From Datura wrightii (Eukaryota > Streptophyta > Magnoliopsida > Solanales > Solanaceae): a stretch of DNA of 64,000 nt. The notes under the pieces are model-generated. The model worked only from the letters and a program-made list of their open reading frames with translations, did not search any database and was not told the DNA's origin. The stretch lies in assembly GCA_035772735.1 (NCBI GenBank), contig JASDFA010000007.1:143529001-143593000 (forward strand), read 5' to 3'. The position numbers and the translations under genes are program-made. Numbering within the stretch: the stretch's first letter is position 1; every line of letters starts with the position of its first letter. Positions 10,158-20,982 of the stretch are shown piece by piece.

Positions 10158-12638
10158 ATGGGAGCAATGGATGAGGGCAAAATCCTTCCCGGAGAAGAGA
10201 GTTTCGATCAGGATAGCAGCGATGATCAGATGACCGACGATCAGCCGTCGTCTGAATCTGAAATGGATGACGATAGTAGCGTTACTGGAGAGAGCTCCGA
10301 TGATGATCCCGTCGAGAATAAGGCTACCGTTAACATCGGTAAAATGCACTTCATTGAGAGTATTGGCCAAACCATTGAAAGCATTGAAAAGGAAATGGAG
10401 GAACTCGATCTGCAACTTACTAAAGTTACTTGTCCTGTTATTCAAAGGATTATCAATTGTCATAAGAATTTGCTCATCAGTTTCCGTGAAAGTATGCAGA
10501 AGAGGTTGGAAGAGATGAAGCATGGAGTTCAGCAACGTAAAGGTATATCTAGTCTGTGTTGTGGTTCAGTTGTGCATGTGTAAAATTAGTTAATAATTCC
10601 ATTCGTGTATGGATATATGCACGTATCTCGAAGTTATTTTGTCTGTGTATTTCTTAAATTCTTCCAATTGATCTTAGTAATTTGGTGAAAAAGGAATTTA
10701 GTTATCTGTAATTTTGTCGATTGTTAAGAATTGGAGTTGATATAGAAGCTTCTCTGATTAATTCCACACTGAAAAACCTGCTCTAGTTTTTATCTGTAGG
10801 ATCTAGTTAAATGCCTTTCAGTTGATAGGCTAATCGTCTTCCAACTTATTTTGTGTAGCAATTTATCTCCATTCTGGCTGTACTTATACACTTAATCTTT
10901 CCTTCAATGCTGCAACTTCTTTGACTGAATGATTAATCCTTGATATTCTTTTGTTTCCAATCTTAGAGTCACTCAAAGAAGATATACAGACCTTGACTGA
11001 CCTGAAAATTGAGATAAGTACTGATGAGAAGAAGGATAATCTGATGACGGAGTATGGTGATCTTCAAGTTGAAGGTACAGCTTCAGTTCTTGTGTTTGTA
11101 TTGTGTATATCTGGTTGAATATCTGAAGAGGATGCATGTAATAATCCTTTTTATGATCATTTGGAAATTTTGTGATGTCTTTGTTTATTGGAAGATTTTA
11201 TTAATGCTCTGATATTCAGCATGAGACAGGGATTTCTATTTGTTTAACATGTTCACCTATCTGATATTCAGTATGAGATAGGGAGTTCTATTTGTTTAAC
11301 ATGTTCACCCATCTGATATTCAGTATGAGACAGGGAGTTCTATTTCATTTATGACTTTCGCCTTGCTTTACCACTCAGGAAAAAAACCTAGAAAAGGATG
11401 TTTCTCTTGGATTCTGCCAAATTACTCTAACACGCCTGTTGGCCGTGTTCATTAGAGGTTCAGCTTCATAGGTGTTGTACTTTTATCTCTCTTTTTTAAC
11501 TCCATTCTAATCTATTCGTTTTAGATGTTTTCTCATCGTGATATTCATTGATGTTTCTCTCGGATTCTGCTAAATTATTCTGATAAGCCTTAATGTCTGT
11601 GTTCATCAGAGGTTCAACTTCAAAATGATCATTTCCTTTTAACTTTTTTCTGATCTATTTGTTTAAGATGTTTGCTCATCTTGATATTCATTGAAGTTTC
11701 TCGCGGATTCTACGGAATTATTCTACCGGCCTTCTGTTTGTGTTCATGAGGGGTTCAACTTCATAATGTTTGAACTTTTATCTTTCATTTTTAAACATTG
11801 TTATGGAGTTGGTTGTGCTGCAGTTCGAATCTTCCTTTTGACTGTATGCGGAAAATTCTGCAGTGTTTTGAACATCATCTCTCTTGTCTTCCATTATAGA
11901 GGCTCACGAGAAAACGAAAAAGTGAATAATGAGAATGTTGATGAACAAAACTCTGTGTATCATGAAATTTCAGTGCTTCAAACTACAATGTTCATTGTAT
12001 TTGTCTTACATTAATAAAGCTATACACAATTCATATACAACGTGTTGAAGGAAAGGTACTAAAAATAAACTGCAAGATCCTTGGAATATGATTTACACAA
12101 TCTCTTTATTTAAGAGCATATCATAATCCAATATTCTGGTTATTTTATTCCCAAAAGATCTGGGATTTTGTATTGTGTTTTGAACACTCTGTAACTTGTT
12201 AATTTAATTCAGCTAATTTATCACACCTTGTGTAAGAAGGTACCGTTATCATCCTTAACAAGTACTTTATTATTTCCAGAGACAACAACTGATGAAAATC
12301 TTAAGAAAGATTCAGCTGGGATTTCTCCATTAGGTGGATCCTTTCCTAAGCAGCACCAAGAGGGGAAATGCATGCTTGACCTAAAGCAAGACTCGTCACT
12401 GATTGCAGAAAAAGAGATGAAAAAGAGTGATGATGACAAGCAGTTGAGCATTAATGGAAGTGCTGTTGCTGAGATAAAACACCAAAAGACACAAGATGCG
12501 TTGGTAACTGGCAATTTCGATGAATTGACCAAGTTGCTGGATGTGAACCATGCAAAAGCAACAGGGTTGAAGAAAGCCGAACTGGGAGATGTCGATGCTG
12601 ATCTGAAAGGAGGGACTAGTCCACTGATCGCAACATAA
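10158..12638 (+). CDS. Acidic, probably coiled-coil protein of unknown function (three exons)
   Basis: Inferred coding exons are 10158-10542, 10967-11074 and 12280-12638. All have GT-AG borders and join in phase to 283 codons plus TAA. I do not recognise the family. Residues 1-55 are rich in Asp, Glu and Ser (DQDSSDDQMTDDQPSSESE). Residues 60-165 look helical and heptad-like (IESIGQTIESIEKEMEELDL, then a second helix ending in QTLTDLKIEI), suggesting a coiled coil. The C-terminal third is polar and low in hydrophobics. No signal peptide or membrane segment is seen. The first ATG after a likely 5'-UTR splice acceptor was taken as the start; ATG 10167 is an alternative. An upstream in-frame ATG at 10098 would lie inside the putative 5'-UTR intron. 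Intron 2 (1205 bp) holds tandem repeats. A nuclear or structural role would be only a guess. Confidence 0.75.
11209..11346 (+). repeat. 52 bp tandem repeat, about 2.6 copies, in intron 2
   Basis: Units start with CTGATATTCAG at 11209, 11261 and 11313, exactly 52 bp apart, and differ at only a few positions. The array lies wholly within the second intron of the gene at 10158-12638. Confidence 0.85.
11398..11775 (+). repeat. Imperfect repeat of about 150 bp, three copies, in intron 2
   Basis: Copies start near 11398, 11551 and 11695 with the pattern GTTTCTC-GGATTCT and share a GTGTTCAT-AG-GGTTCA block some 50 bases later. They are diverged by substitutions and small indels. With the adjoining 52 bp array, this intron seems to have grown by repeated local duplication. 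Confidence 0.7.
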
Positions 12639-13434
12639 AGAGCTATCCTGGAAATGAGGAGAATGAAGACATCTGAGGTTTAGAAGTTAAAACTTAGTTC
12701 ACATTTCAAAACGATAGCTGAGGTGATGTTGAGACTAATAACGACTTGTTTTGCCGTAAAATTTGCTGGGGGTAGCAAAATCTTCAAATAGTTCACTGCA
12801 CTAGAATGCTAAAAAGAAACACACAAGAATATTGTGAGACATGAGAAAGATTAGTTTTTAGCTAAATGAGAAAAAGGTGCAGCAGCTTATTACTAAAAGT
12901 AGAAGCAGACTTAAATCTTGACATTCAGTTTTAATACACTGCTTAGTCCTGTATTCATCATCTCCGTACTTCTTCTCTTTTTTCTTTTAACCTGTGTGAT
13001 CCCCTCCATGTTCCAATTTCCAAATTGCTAATTGAATTTAACACACATTGCATCAAAAGAGAAAAAGGTTTCATTTTATCAGTATCTAGTTTCTAGTTAA
13101 AAGTTAGTTACTTGTAATATGCACCAACAGGAAGAAAACAACCCAAAGGTATAATAAGCTGACTGAGAGCAGAAGAACCATTTTGGTCTAAAGTTTGCTC
13201 TAACACTCTTTGGTCTTCTGTGGAATGTTAGTAGAACGATAAAGATATGCAGCTTAGTACTAGAAATGGAAGCATGCATAAATCTTGAATTTCAATTTTA
13301 GTGCAGACCTTAGAGCCAAATTTCACTATTTCTATCTTTTCTCAAGACAGTTCAATCAACAATTTTCTATTTGCAGTCTTTTTCATTGAAGTGGCTAAAA
13401 CCCCCGAGGTCGGTGGCGCCCAATTTGGAACTGA
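12639..13434. other. 3' flank of the acidic-protein gene and intergenic DNA
   Basis: This holds the presumed 3' UTR of the upstream gene followed by AT-rich DNA. I see no further gene. A clear poly(A) signal could not be chosen. Confidence 0.4.
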
Positions 13435-13577
13435 GTAGATAACAGTCGCACCCTTTACCCTTCTTTACTTAAACAACAGGTTTTTTATGTGGCAGGGTTC
13501 GAATCTGTCCAGACAGGTGCACCTAACTCATATATCACACAGTATGTTCTTATCACTAGACCAAAGTCCTAAGACTC
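13435..13577 (-). mobile_element. tRNA-derived SINE copy
   Basis: On the minus strand it starts with an A-box-like tRNA segment (TTTGGTCTAGTGATAAGA) and later has a B-box-like GGACAGATTCGAACCCTG. This is the internal Pol III promoter layout of Solanaceae tRNA-derived SINEs. A second copy in the same orientation lies 13 bases away. Confidence 0.65.
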
Positions 13578-13589
13578 GAAACTTGAAGG

Positions 13590-13727
13590 ACAGTAGGTTC
13601 ACCTTTTTACCTCTCTTCGCTTAAATAGCAGACTTTTGTCTGTCGTAGGGATCGGCCCCCTAATGTACACCCAACTCAAACATCACACATTGCCGTCTTA
13701 ATTACCACTAGACCAAAGTCCTCAGAC
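13590..13727 (-). mobile_element. tRNA-derived SINE copy, adjacent to the previous one
   Basis: It has the same order of blocks as 13435-13577: TTTGGTCTAGTGGTAATTA on the minus strand, then the tRNA-like body. The B box is more decayed. The two copies lie head-to-tail, which suggests either local duplication or two insertions into one site. Confidence 0.6.
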
Positions 13728-14600
13728 AATGGATGAGTTTAATTTTGTAGGGTGGGAAATAGTTAGTTTGATTGAGGGAGGCAACAGCTCCAATTTTTGG
13801 GGTTCAACCATTTGTCTTAATATATAAAAATGGACTGAAGATTTGAGATGACAGGGTGCAAGCTCCCATGTAGTCTCTAATTAGTGATATTGTTCACAAA
13901 GGGATTTAAATTATATATACTAACCGTATAAAAGAAATTTAACACTGTAATGTAATTTAGTTTGTGATAGCAGCGCAGATAAATTACCGTTCTTACCATG
14001 TTAAAGTGTAACATTTGAAAGAATTCCAATTTCATAGAAGTTGGAACTTGCTTTAGGTAAAGCAACGACTTCATTAAACATGAAAAATATCTTTATTCTT
14101 TCTCCTAAATTTTATCTTGATTAGACATTAAAGATTGAAATCGATTGAAAAATAATTCAAAGTACATATCAACTTATGAAGGAGGTAAAGTCATATTAAA
14201 ACCCAAGTCTTGTATAGAAACCTGAATCGTGATAATACACCAAAACTGCTTACATAAAATCTTGTGATAATTAAGCAGATAATATTTTATAAGAAGTATT
14301 CCTTCACATTTCCTAGACGCATTTGGAACCCGCACACTCTGCATATTCTAAATTAATTTTCTTGATCTTTAAAAGTCTTATGCTTTTGAGGTTTTTGGGA
14401 AGAAAAGTAGAAAAGGGACCACCCACTTGCAACATTATTAAATTCCAGATTGCATATTGTGAGCCAAAAGATCAAGGTGATTAAATCTTGAGAAGAAACT
14501 TGAAACTTGCTCTTTTCATAGTGGAAACCCAAATAATGGACAAAGAAGCGAAACAAATAAGAAACAATGTTTAATCACATACGTGTTGCACATAAGCAAG

Positions 14601-14765
14601 CACCAAGGGTGTGGTCAAGTGACCCCTGAAATGAGAAAAAGCCCCGAAACCGGGATAGAAATCTCACTAGAGACCAACAAAAAAAAAAAAACTCTAGCTG
14701 ATTTCTTCTCATCTGTCTAGGTCTTGATGGGGTAGAGTTATTGGGTAGTACTGGTGGATTGTAGA
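14601..14765 (+). mobile_element. Degenerate tRNA-derived SINE
   Basis: It begins with CACCAAGGGTGTGGTCAAGTG, matching the head of the better-preserved SINE at 46748 (CAAGGGTGTGACCTAGTGG). It continues with an A-tract and a body CTGATTTCTTCTCATCTGTC that is also found, inverted, in the SINE at 40981-41300. Confidence 0.6.
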
Positions 14766-15176
14766 AAGCATCCAAGGGATTGATGGAAGTGTGTGCAAGC
14801 TAGCTCGTATACGGCTGATATATTAAAAAAGGTGTGCTGCACACTGTGCGGCAATGACTATATATCTGCTAGCCATTCAACTTCATCAACATTGGCAAGA
14901 ATATGTTCTGAAGCCTCCCTTTGTCAAATCATCTATTGAGTATTGAACAACGACATGACCTTTGTGTCACTTGTGTGAGCAATATCTAGAATGAACTTGC
15001 CAGATACCTGCAGAGGTGGAAAATTTTGTCACTTCAATATGTTAAGAGATGAAGCAGAATAAGAAGAAAATATATGTGATGGGAAATAGGTTATGAGACT
15101 TACATCTGTATCGTTGAATTCTCCAAATATGTGGAAGGACAAAGAAGGCATGTTAAAGGCATGGCTTGCAGGTTTC

Positions 15177-17477
15177 TTAAATAGGTGTCCAACAAGATAT
15201 GGCGTAGATTGTTCTCCCTTTCCACCCCAGCAACATCCACTTGCCATCTTGATCGATTACAAAGTCTTTGTGATAGCTTGTTCTCACCTTTTCAACTGCC
15301 CTATCCATTAGCTCCCGTTCAAAAGGTATTTGTGTAAACCTTGCCCTTAGAAGACGAACTTGCCACTGCTTATATGTCTCTGGCCTTTCAACTCTTTCCC
15401 ACCCCTCGCAAGCTATGACATTCAGCGCTTCCCTCCCAAAGATCTCTCTCTCAATTAAAATTCTTTCCGGAAACTCACGGGGTACATTAACTTCCAGCAT
15501 ATCAAAAAGTGCTGAAAAGTGAAATAGAACCTCGCGGAACCGTGTGACAAAGAATGGGGCACTATAGGCCCCATTGACAATCCCATGGATGAAAATGTCT
15601 GGATTGATAGTCCTTATAAGATTGAGAACAATAGTTCTCGAACTGTTGGTTAACACGGTCTCATCATGCAAGTTCTTAAATCTATACAAACAATTGACAA
15701 CAAGAAATTCATCTTTTTCAAGCTTTAGATCCTCAAGTCTGATGGTTTCCCATTTCTTTGCAATTGCTTGGTACTCGAATGGAACATTGAAGGACTTTGC
15801 ATAATCAGTCAGACGGCGTCCTGTTTCCTCAATCCTCTCTGCTGGTCTGAAGCCAGGTTGAGGAAACTCTATACCAGTAATACGAAGCTTTGGTGGTCCC
15901 CCTTCTCTTGCCGCAATACGTTGGATAAATGTAGGCCATTGAAAGCCATAGAGGATACCAAAGTCAATGACATGGACTCTTGTAGCCTTCCCTGCTTTTG
16001 TCATGATTGTCTTGTTTGAGGCAAAACCTGAAATCTTCCTGAATGGGCATGATGCAAGATACAAATGATAGGCCTTTAAAAAATCAGCTGCTGATGTTTT
16101 TTTATTGATGAGGGCCTTATAAATCTGGCTACCGGTGCCTGCCAAGCGTGCTTCCAGACCATCAGCAAAGCAATGAGCCAATCTCTGGTTGCCATCTCCA
16201 AAAGGAGATGAATGGAGTCTGATCTGTTTCAGCAGTTCAGTTGCACTCTTGCAATCATCGGCGGCAACAGCTTGTGCACAATTTATCAAAAGAGTCCTTA
16301 AATCTATGACTTCCTTTTTAGCACTGTGTTTCTTGCCGCGGCCCTTCCCTATAGTAAATCCTTTTGATTGCCCATTCTGCACCATGGTTTTTGTTCTAGC
16401 ATTCTTTAAGCTCTCGCGATAAGCTGTCAATGCTTCCCTTCCTTCGCCCAGGCTATGCAGCAAAACTACATCAAACTCCTCTGAACGAATTGGTGATTCT
16501 GTATAAACTGCAGCTTGCTTGCTACGTCTTTCTTCTTCTAAATCCTTATCATCTCTATGAAGATTTTTCCTCCCTCTTGGCCCTGTAGGTGAAGTCTCTC
16601 CCTCATCCCTTTTCTCCACCTGAGCTGCCGCACAAGCACTTTCTCCTCTTTTCTCCTGAGGCAGCAAGTCATTGATAACCACATTGTCCAACAACTTATT
16701 ATTAGTTGGGAGGAATTTGCTTGCTTCTTCCACTCCTTTCCTAAAGTTCCAAATCGGGTGGCTATCATTATATATATCAGGGATATGAAGAGGGCTTACA
16801 GGAGAGTCCAAGAACCCATCTACAAGATTATTTATGCTATTCGATGAGCTAATCGAAGAGTAAGTACCATTACAAACGGAAAGGCCTTGTTCATAAGAGG
16901 AATTATGATCATTGGAAATGCTAACCACCCTTGGATCAATTAGGTAACCATTACTGTCAATGACATTATTTGTACAATCATACAGACTTCCTGAGCAGTA
17001 GTCATCCGGTATCTCACCGTTCTGGTCTGTAATGGACAGGTTCTGCTGAGGTGAAGGTGGATACTTCTTGCCGAGGGCCTCATAGAATGACCTCTCTTTC
17101 GCTTGAAGTTCTAACGACTCCTGGAGCATATGTGTCTTGTCCTCCATATCTTCTTCCATAAGCATCTGATTTATATAGCTCAAAACCGTATCCGAGAAAT
17201 CAAAGTCTTCATTATAGTCATCCTCAGTACCAATCTCAGAAGTCAATCCTATATTGCTTGTTGGTGAAGGGTCATTTGAAAGAGAGTGAACCCCACCAAC
17301 ATTATGTTGGCCAAAGCTATTTCCAAATCTTGAACCATTGACTAGTTTCTGATCTGGAAAAATAGCTCCAAGTATAGGTTCATTGTTCTTCCAATTATCC
17401 GAAAAGTTGAGTAAGGATTGGTTCTCCAGATTGAATCCATTCACAGAAGTAGGAAATCTATTGAACCTTGGATCCAT
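15177..17477 (-). CDS. GRAS-family transcriptional regulator, SCL14/LISCL type
   Basis: An intact 766-codon single-exon CDS; the start is the first ATG after a 5'-UTR splice acceptor. The variable N-terminus has acidic motifs typical of the LISCL subfamily: DFDFSDTVLSYINQMLMEED near residue 100 and SEEFDVVLLHSLGEG near 335. The C-terminal GRAS domain starts about residue 392: LHR I (LRTLLINCAQAVAADD), the VHIID core as VHVIDFGILYGFQWP near 500, LHR II, a PFYRE-like segment with RFREVLFHFSALFDMLE near 640, and SAW at the end (WERVERPETYKQWQ to KWMLLGWKG and CW). GRAS proteins act in the nucleus, and SCL14 binds TGA factors to induce detoxification genes in Arabidopsis (family knowledge; this role is inferred here). 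Length and motifs look normal, so it is probably functional. A truncated duplicate lies 6-8 kb to the right. Confidence 0.95.
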   Translation of the reverse strand: MDPRFNRFPTSVNGFNLENQSLLNFSDNWKNNEPILGAIFPDQKLVNGSRFGNSFGQHNVGGVHSLSNDPSPTSNIGLTSEIGTEDDYNEDFDFSDTVLSYINQMLMEEDMEDKTHMLQESLELQAKERSFYEALGKKYPPSPQQNLSITDQNGEIPDDYCSGSLYDCTNNVIDSNGYLIDPRVVSISNDHNSSYEQGLSVCNGTYSSISSSNSINNLVDGFLDSPVSPLHIPDIYNDSHPIWNFRKGVEEASKFLPTNNKLLDNVVINDLLPQEKRGESACAAAQVEKRDEGETSPTGPRGRKNLHRDDKDLEEERRSKQAAVYTESPIRSEEFDVVLLHSLGEGREALTAYRESLKNARTKTMVQNGQSKGFTIGKGRGKKHSAKKEVIDLRTLLINCAQAVAADDCKSATELLKQIRLHSSPFGDGNQRLAHCFADGLEARLAGTGSQIYKALINKKTSAADFLKAYHLYLASCPFRKISGFASNKTIMTKAGKATRVHVIDFGILYGFQWPTFIQRIAAREGGPPKLRITGIEFPQPGFRPAERIEETGRRLTDYAKSFNVPFEYQAIAKKWETIRLEDLKLEKDEFLVVNCLYRFKNLHDETVLTNSSRTIVLNLIRTINPDIFIHGIVNGAYSAPFFVTRFREVLFHFSALFDMLEVNVPREFPERILIEREIFGREALNVIACEGWERVERPETYKQWQVRLLRARFTQIPFERELMDRAVEKVRTSYHKDFVIDQDGKWMLLGWKGRTIYAISCWTPI

Positions 17478-17483
17478 TTGAAC

Positions 17484-17882
17484 CTAGTAATTCATAAGCT
17501 CTCATGTTAAAGCTCAATGTCAATGATACCAACCATAATTGGTTATAACAAAAGACTCATGATTCTCCAAAAAAACACATAAAAAGAAAAACACATCGAC
17601 AAGGCTAATGAACAAAACAACCATCAAATCATGCATTAACAAGATTGAATCTTTATCACAGATTATCTGAACTATCTTCAGATTCTTGCTACCATTAGAT
17701 CCTTTTTCACAAAAAAATTGAAGGGTCAGCAAAAAGTTGCATCATCCATTCAGTCGTATACTCAAAATTGTGCTCATATATGAAGTACTTGAACGAAAAT
17801 CAAGAAAACCCCAGAATTTACAGGTAAGCATAAACCCAAAAAAAAAAAAATTGATATGAAAGAAAAGATGTAAAGGGCATAC
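17484..17882 (-). other. 5'-UTR intron of the GRAS gene
   Basis: On the minus strand a donor GAG/GTATGC and an acceptor TTACTAG/GTTCAA lie 6 bases before the start codon, giving a 399-base intron. The same acceptor context (TTACTAG/GTTAAA-ATG) is kept in the pseudogene copy, and a matching GAG/GTACGT donor lies near 25485. A leader intron is common in this gene family. Confidence 0.65.
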
Positions 17883-17950
17883 CTCAAACCTAAGGAAAGA
17901 TCAAGAATTGGAGAAAGAGAGAGATGCACTGTGGGGAAACACTGGAAAAA

Positions 17951-20142
17951 AAAAAGAGAGTAATATAAATTTATATTTTAAGTGTCAACTTTCTGAAAGA
18001 AACAGGGGACACATCAAACCGTTGAAAACTGGTAGTACTGCTCCTTGGTAATAGGCCTAATATAGCTTAGCCAGTTAGCGATCGTTGTTGATAGTTTGTA
18101 GTGTGGTCACTTGTCAGCTTTCAAATGAGAGAGAGCACCAATTGAAAAAGAAAGAAGAACAACTGGTGTTGGATTTACCAATTATTTGCAAGCCACCTGT
18201 AAACAAGAACCAATAGTTTCTTCTTATTTTTCCAGCTTTAGATAGAGTTAATAGGAAATGTGACGCCCTTTTTGGCTGTGTAAAATTGCTGCAATAGCCC
18301 TGGTGGGGGTAGGGGTGGGGGTTGAGTGAGTGAGTTAGTGGGCACGTTACTGTACTGTCAGAAGTGGGTTGCATGTGCTAAATACAAAATTGTTTGTTTT
18401 GTAGATTCGGCACGTCTTAAGGTGCTGACAACCCCTGATGCACACTTTAAGTTTTGTCTCTAACTTCAAGAAATCTCAACAATATACTCACTATGTTTTT
18501 AAAACTGGAATGTATGTATAATATTGTTAAAAATACTTTTTGAATCTTTTAATTTTATTCATGTCATGTTTGAAGACTTATAAGAAAGTTTCATTAGGAT
18601 TATGTTTTGGTATAAAGATAAACATTTTCATCGAGAACAAGTAAAACATATTATTTTAAAATTTTAAAAATGCACTATAAGGATGGAAATGAGATGAGGA
18701 ATTAGGTTTGTAGTGATCGCAGTAGCGAGGGTGAGTGGTCAAAGGCATGGGTGGCAGAAGGTGAATAGTTGAGATAAAGAGAAGATAATGAACTTAAAAT
18801 GCTAATTTATTTGTTGTCATGTGATCAGAGGTTCACAGGTTTGAGTCATGAAAATAGCCTTTTGCAGAAATACAGAAAATAACGCTACATACAATAGATC
18901 CTTGTAGTTTGATCTTTTTTTAAACCCCGTGCATAACGAGATGGTAGTGTATCAAACTAGCCTTTATTCAAGTAAGAAAATCATTTTATATTTAAAGTAA
19001 TTTCACGTTCATTGTCAGCAACGAATATGAAATGCAAATAGTATTTTATATACACTAATTATAATATTTTGAGCACTAAGTCAACGAGGAGAAAGAGGAA
19101 AACACTAAGTGGGAGATTGAAATTGGAGAGAGTTGGGCCACAGAGACCATTTACACGAAATAAATAATTGCCTTTTTTTAAAATAAAATAAAAAGTTTGT
19201 GCGTCGTAGGTTTGATTGCTTGTTTCGTCTTATATTTGGTGTTTGAGGTGTCCGAAATCTTATCTGTTATTCCGTGCCCAGTTAAACAGATAAGTAATTA
19301 AATAAATTTTGTGTTCAGTTAAATAGATACTTCAATTAAAACAAAGAAGTAATTAAGTAAATTTTGTGTCCGGTTAAATAAGTAGTCGTAATTTAAATTG
19401 GAGAGTGATTACTAAATTTCAACAATATTTTGGCATCTGACGCTGTCTAATGAGGATCATATACTCTCATGTAAGGTGGTATTAGTTGTGTGATTCATTA
19501 TAGATGGTAATTATTCGTGGAAGAATGAATGTAATACGAGTTAGGAGAGAAAGAACTAGGTCAAAAAAAAAAATTAGAAGAAAGTGATTAGACAGGACAT
19601 AATATAACTTCAACTTATCGAGAATATCACCTTAGATTAGAAGATATGAAGATCGAGGATTAGAACAAATAGTTAGTAGGTAGACGATTGTTATCACACT
19701 TTATGTGAGATGTAGAGGGCTGGCCTCTCCTTAATTTCCTTCTTCTTCTTTATTAATAGTATTATTTTGTAATCACAAAGCTTTGTATTTTTAATGTGTA
19801 TTATTATTTGTTGCTTCATTCATTTACTTTGTATTTTGCTGTCTTTTTTTTTTGCAAGCTTACTTCAAAAGCTTTTTTTTTTAGTCGGGAATCTATCAGA
19901 AATAGTCCTTCTATCTCATACAGGTAAAGATGAAATTTCCATATAGTCATATAACATATCTTTTTCAAATCTCACTTGAGAAATTATATTGAATATGTTA
20001 TTATTATTGTAACCATTTTCATAGAAGTAGAAGTTTTTGTAATTTTTTTCTATTTAAATAGTAATTAGTCATAATAAATCAGTTTCTCAAGTTCGTTGGA
20101 TCGATATTTCCAAATGCATAGAGATGCTATCAGATTCAGGTT
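17951..20142. other. Promoter side of the GRAS gene and AT-rich intergenic DNA
   Basis: The first few hundred bases are the upstream region of the GRAS gene and include a G-run cluster on the plus strand at 18302-18322 (runs of 5, 4 and 5 G). No coding gene is supported in the rest. A decayed minus-strand SINE fragment is present near 19868-19935. Confidence 0.5.
19868..19935 (-). mobile_element. Decayed fragment of a Solanaceae short interspersed repeat
   Basis: It shares the GGGAATCTATCAGAAATAGTCC block (inverted head of the repeat at 23218-23345), followed by a degenerate body. It is recognisable only by comparison with the other copies in this window. Confidence 0.45.
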
Positions 20143-20150
20143 AAATAAAC

Positions 20151-20974
20151 CAGTGTTTTAAAAGGTGGAGGTGTGAGGCGAGACGTTTTATGCAGTGAGG
20201 AGCGAGGCATAAGGCTCGAGATTGGTGTGTAAGTCTCATGAATATACGGGGTGTATATGTCCTGTATCAGCAATTTTATAATTTTATTACTAAGAAAATA
20301 ATCAAAAATAATATTTTCAATAATTCTGCAAATAAATTCAAATAAATCACCAATAATATAGAAAAAATATTATAATTATTATTTGAGAAATGTAACAGCA
20401 ACAAAAAATGATAATAGTCAATATAATCTGTAAAATAAAATCATCATCCATTTCATGATCATTGATCTCTACATCTACTAGTCCTCTCCACCCTCAACTA
20501 ATATTTGCACTAATTATTGTTTATATATTTCAAAGAAGGAGAAGATTAATAATGCAAGAGCAATGTCAAAATATAGATAAATTTGTCTCAGGAACATAGT
20601 GTTATGAAATCTCTATCATATCAATTTTAAGTATAATCATCTAATAAAAACTATTTATAACAACGTCATCTTTTATGAGAATTATTTTCTTATTGATATA
20701 TTTAAGAAAAAATCACTACAATATAAAAACATAATAGCATAAAATATAAATATCATTATACTAATAATAATAAAAAATATTATTTACAATAAATATACTT
20801 TTAAAACAATAAAATTCAAATGTAATATCCGAGGCATATACTTTTATACCAGAAACTTATACTTCAAATATTAGAATTTATAATTTATGAAATTACATTT
20901 TTCATTTACACTCCAAAATACTTTTGATACACACTGCTTCGAAACTCGCTCCGAAAATAATTTTTAAAACATTG
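20151..20974. mobile_element. Non-autonomous hAT-like DNA transposon (824 bp)
   Basis: Terminal inverted repeats are CAGTGTTTTAAAA at the left and CAATGTTTTAAAA at the right (inverted), 12 of 13 bases identical. They are flanked by an 8 bp target duplication, AAATAAAC (20143-20150) and AAATGAAC (20975-20982), with one mismatch. CA-G-type ends and 8 bp duplications are typical of hAT elements. The interior has no transposase frame, so it would depend on a partner element. Confidence 0.85.
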
Positions 20975-20982
20975 AAATGAAC

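Larger units (their letters stand above)
14340..17950. repeat. Copy A of a tandem segmental duplication carrying a GRAS gene
   Basis: The 3' flank (14340-14560 and 14870-14950), the coding region and the 5'-UTR splice sites of the GRAS gene all recur in order at about 21010-25560. Examples are the GAGCCAAAAGAT-AAGGTGATT block (14460 versus 23057) and the CCATTCAACTTCATCA block (14873 versus 23438). Copy A keeps the intact gene. Confidence 0.75.

Noticed and set aside
11691..12014. 107-codon ORF in intron 2 as an extra exon
   Set aside because: Joining it to exon 2 either meets an early stop or ends the protein early, whereas the direct exon 2 to 12280 join stays in frame. It overlaps the intronic repeats. 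A rare alternative transcript is not excluded.
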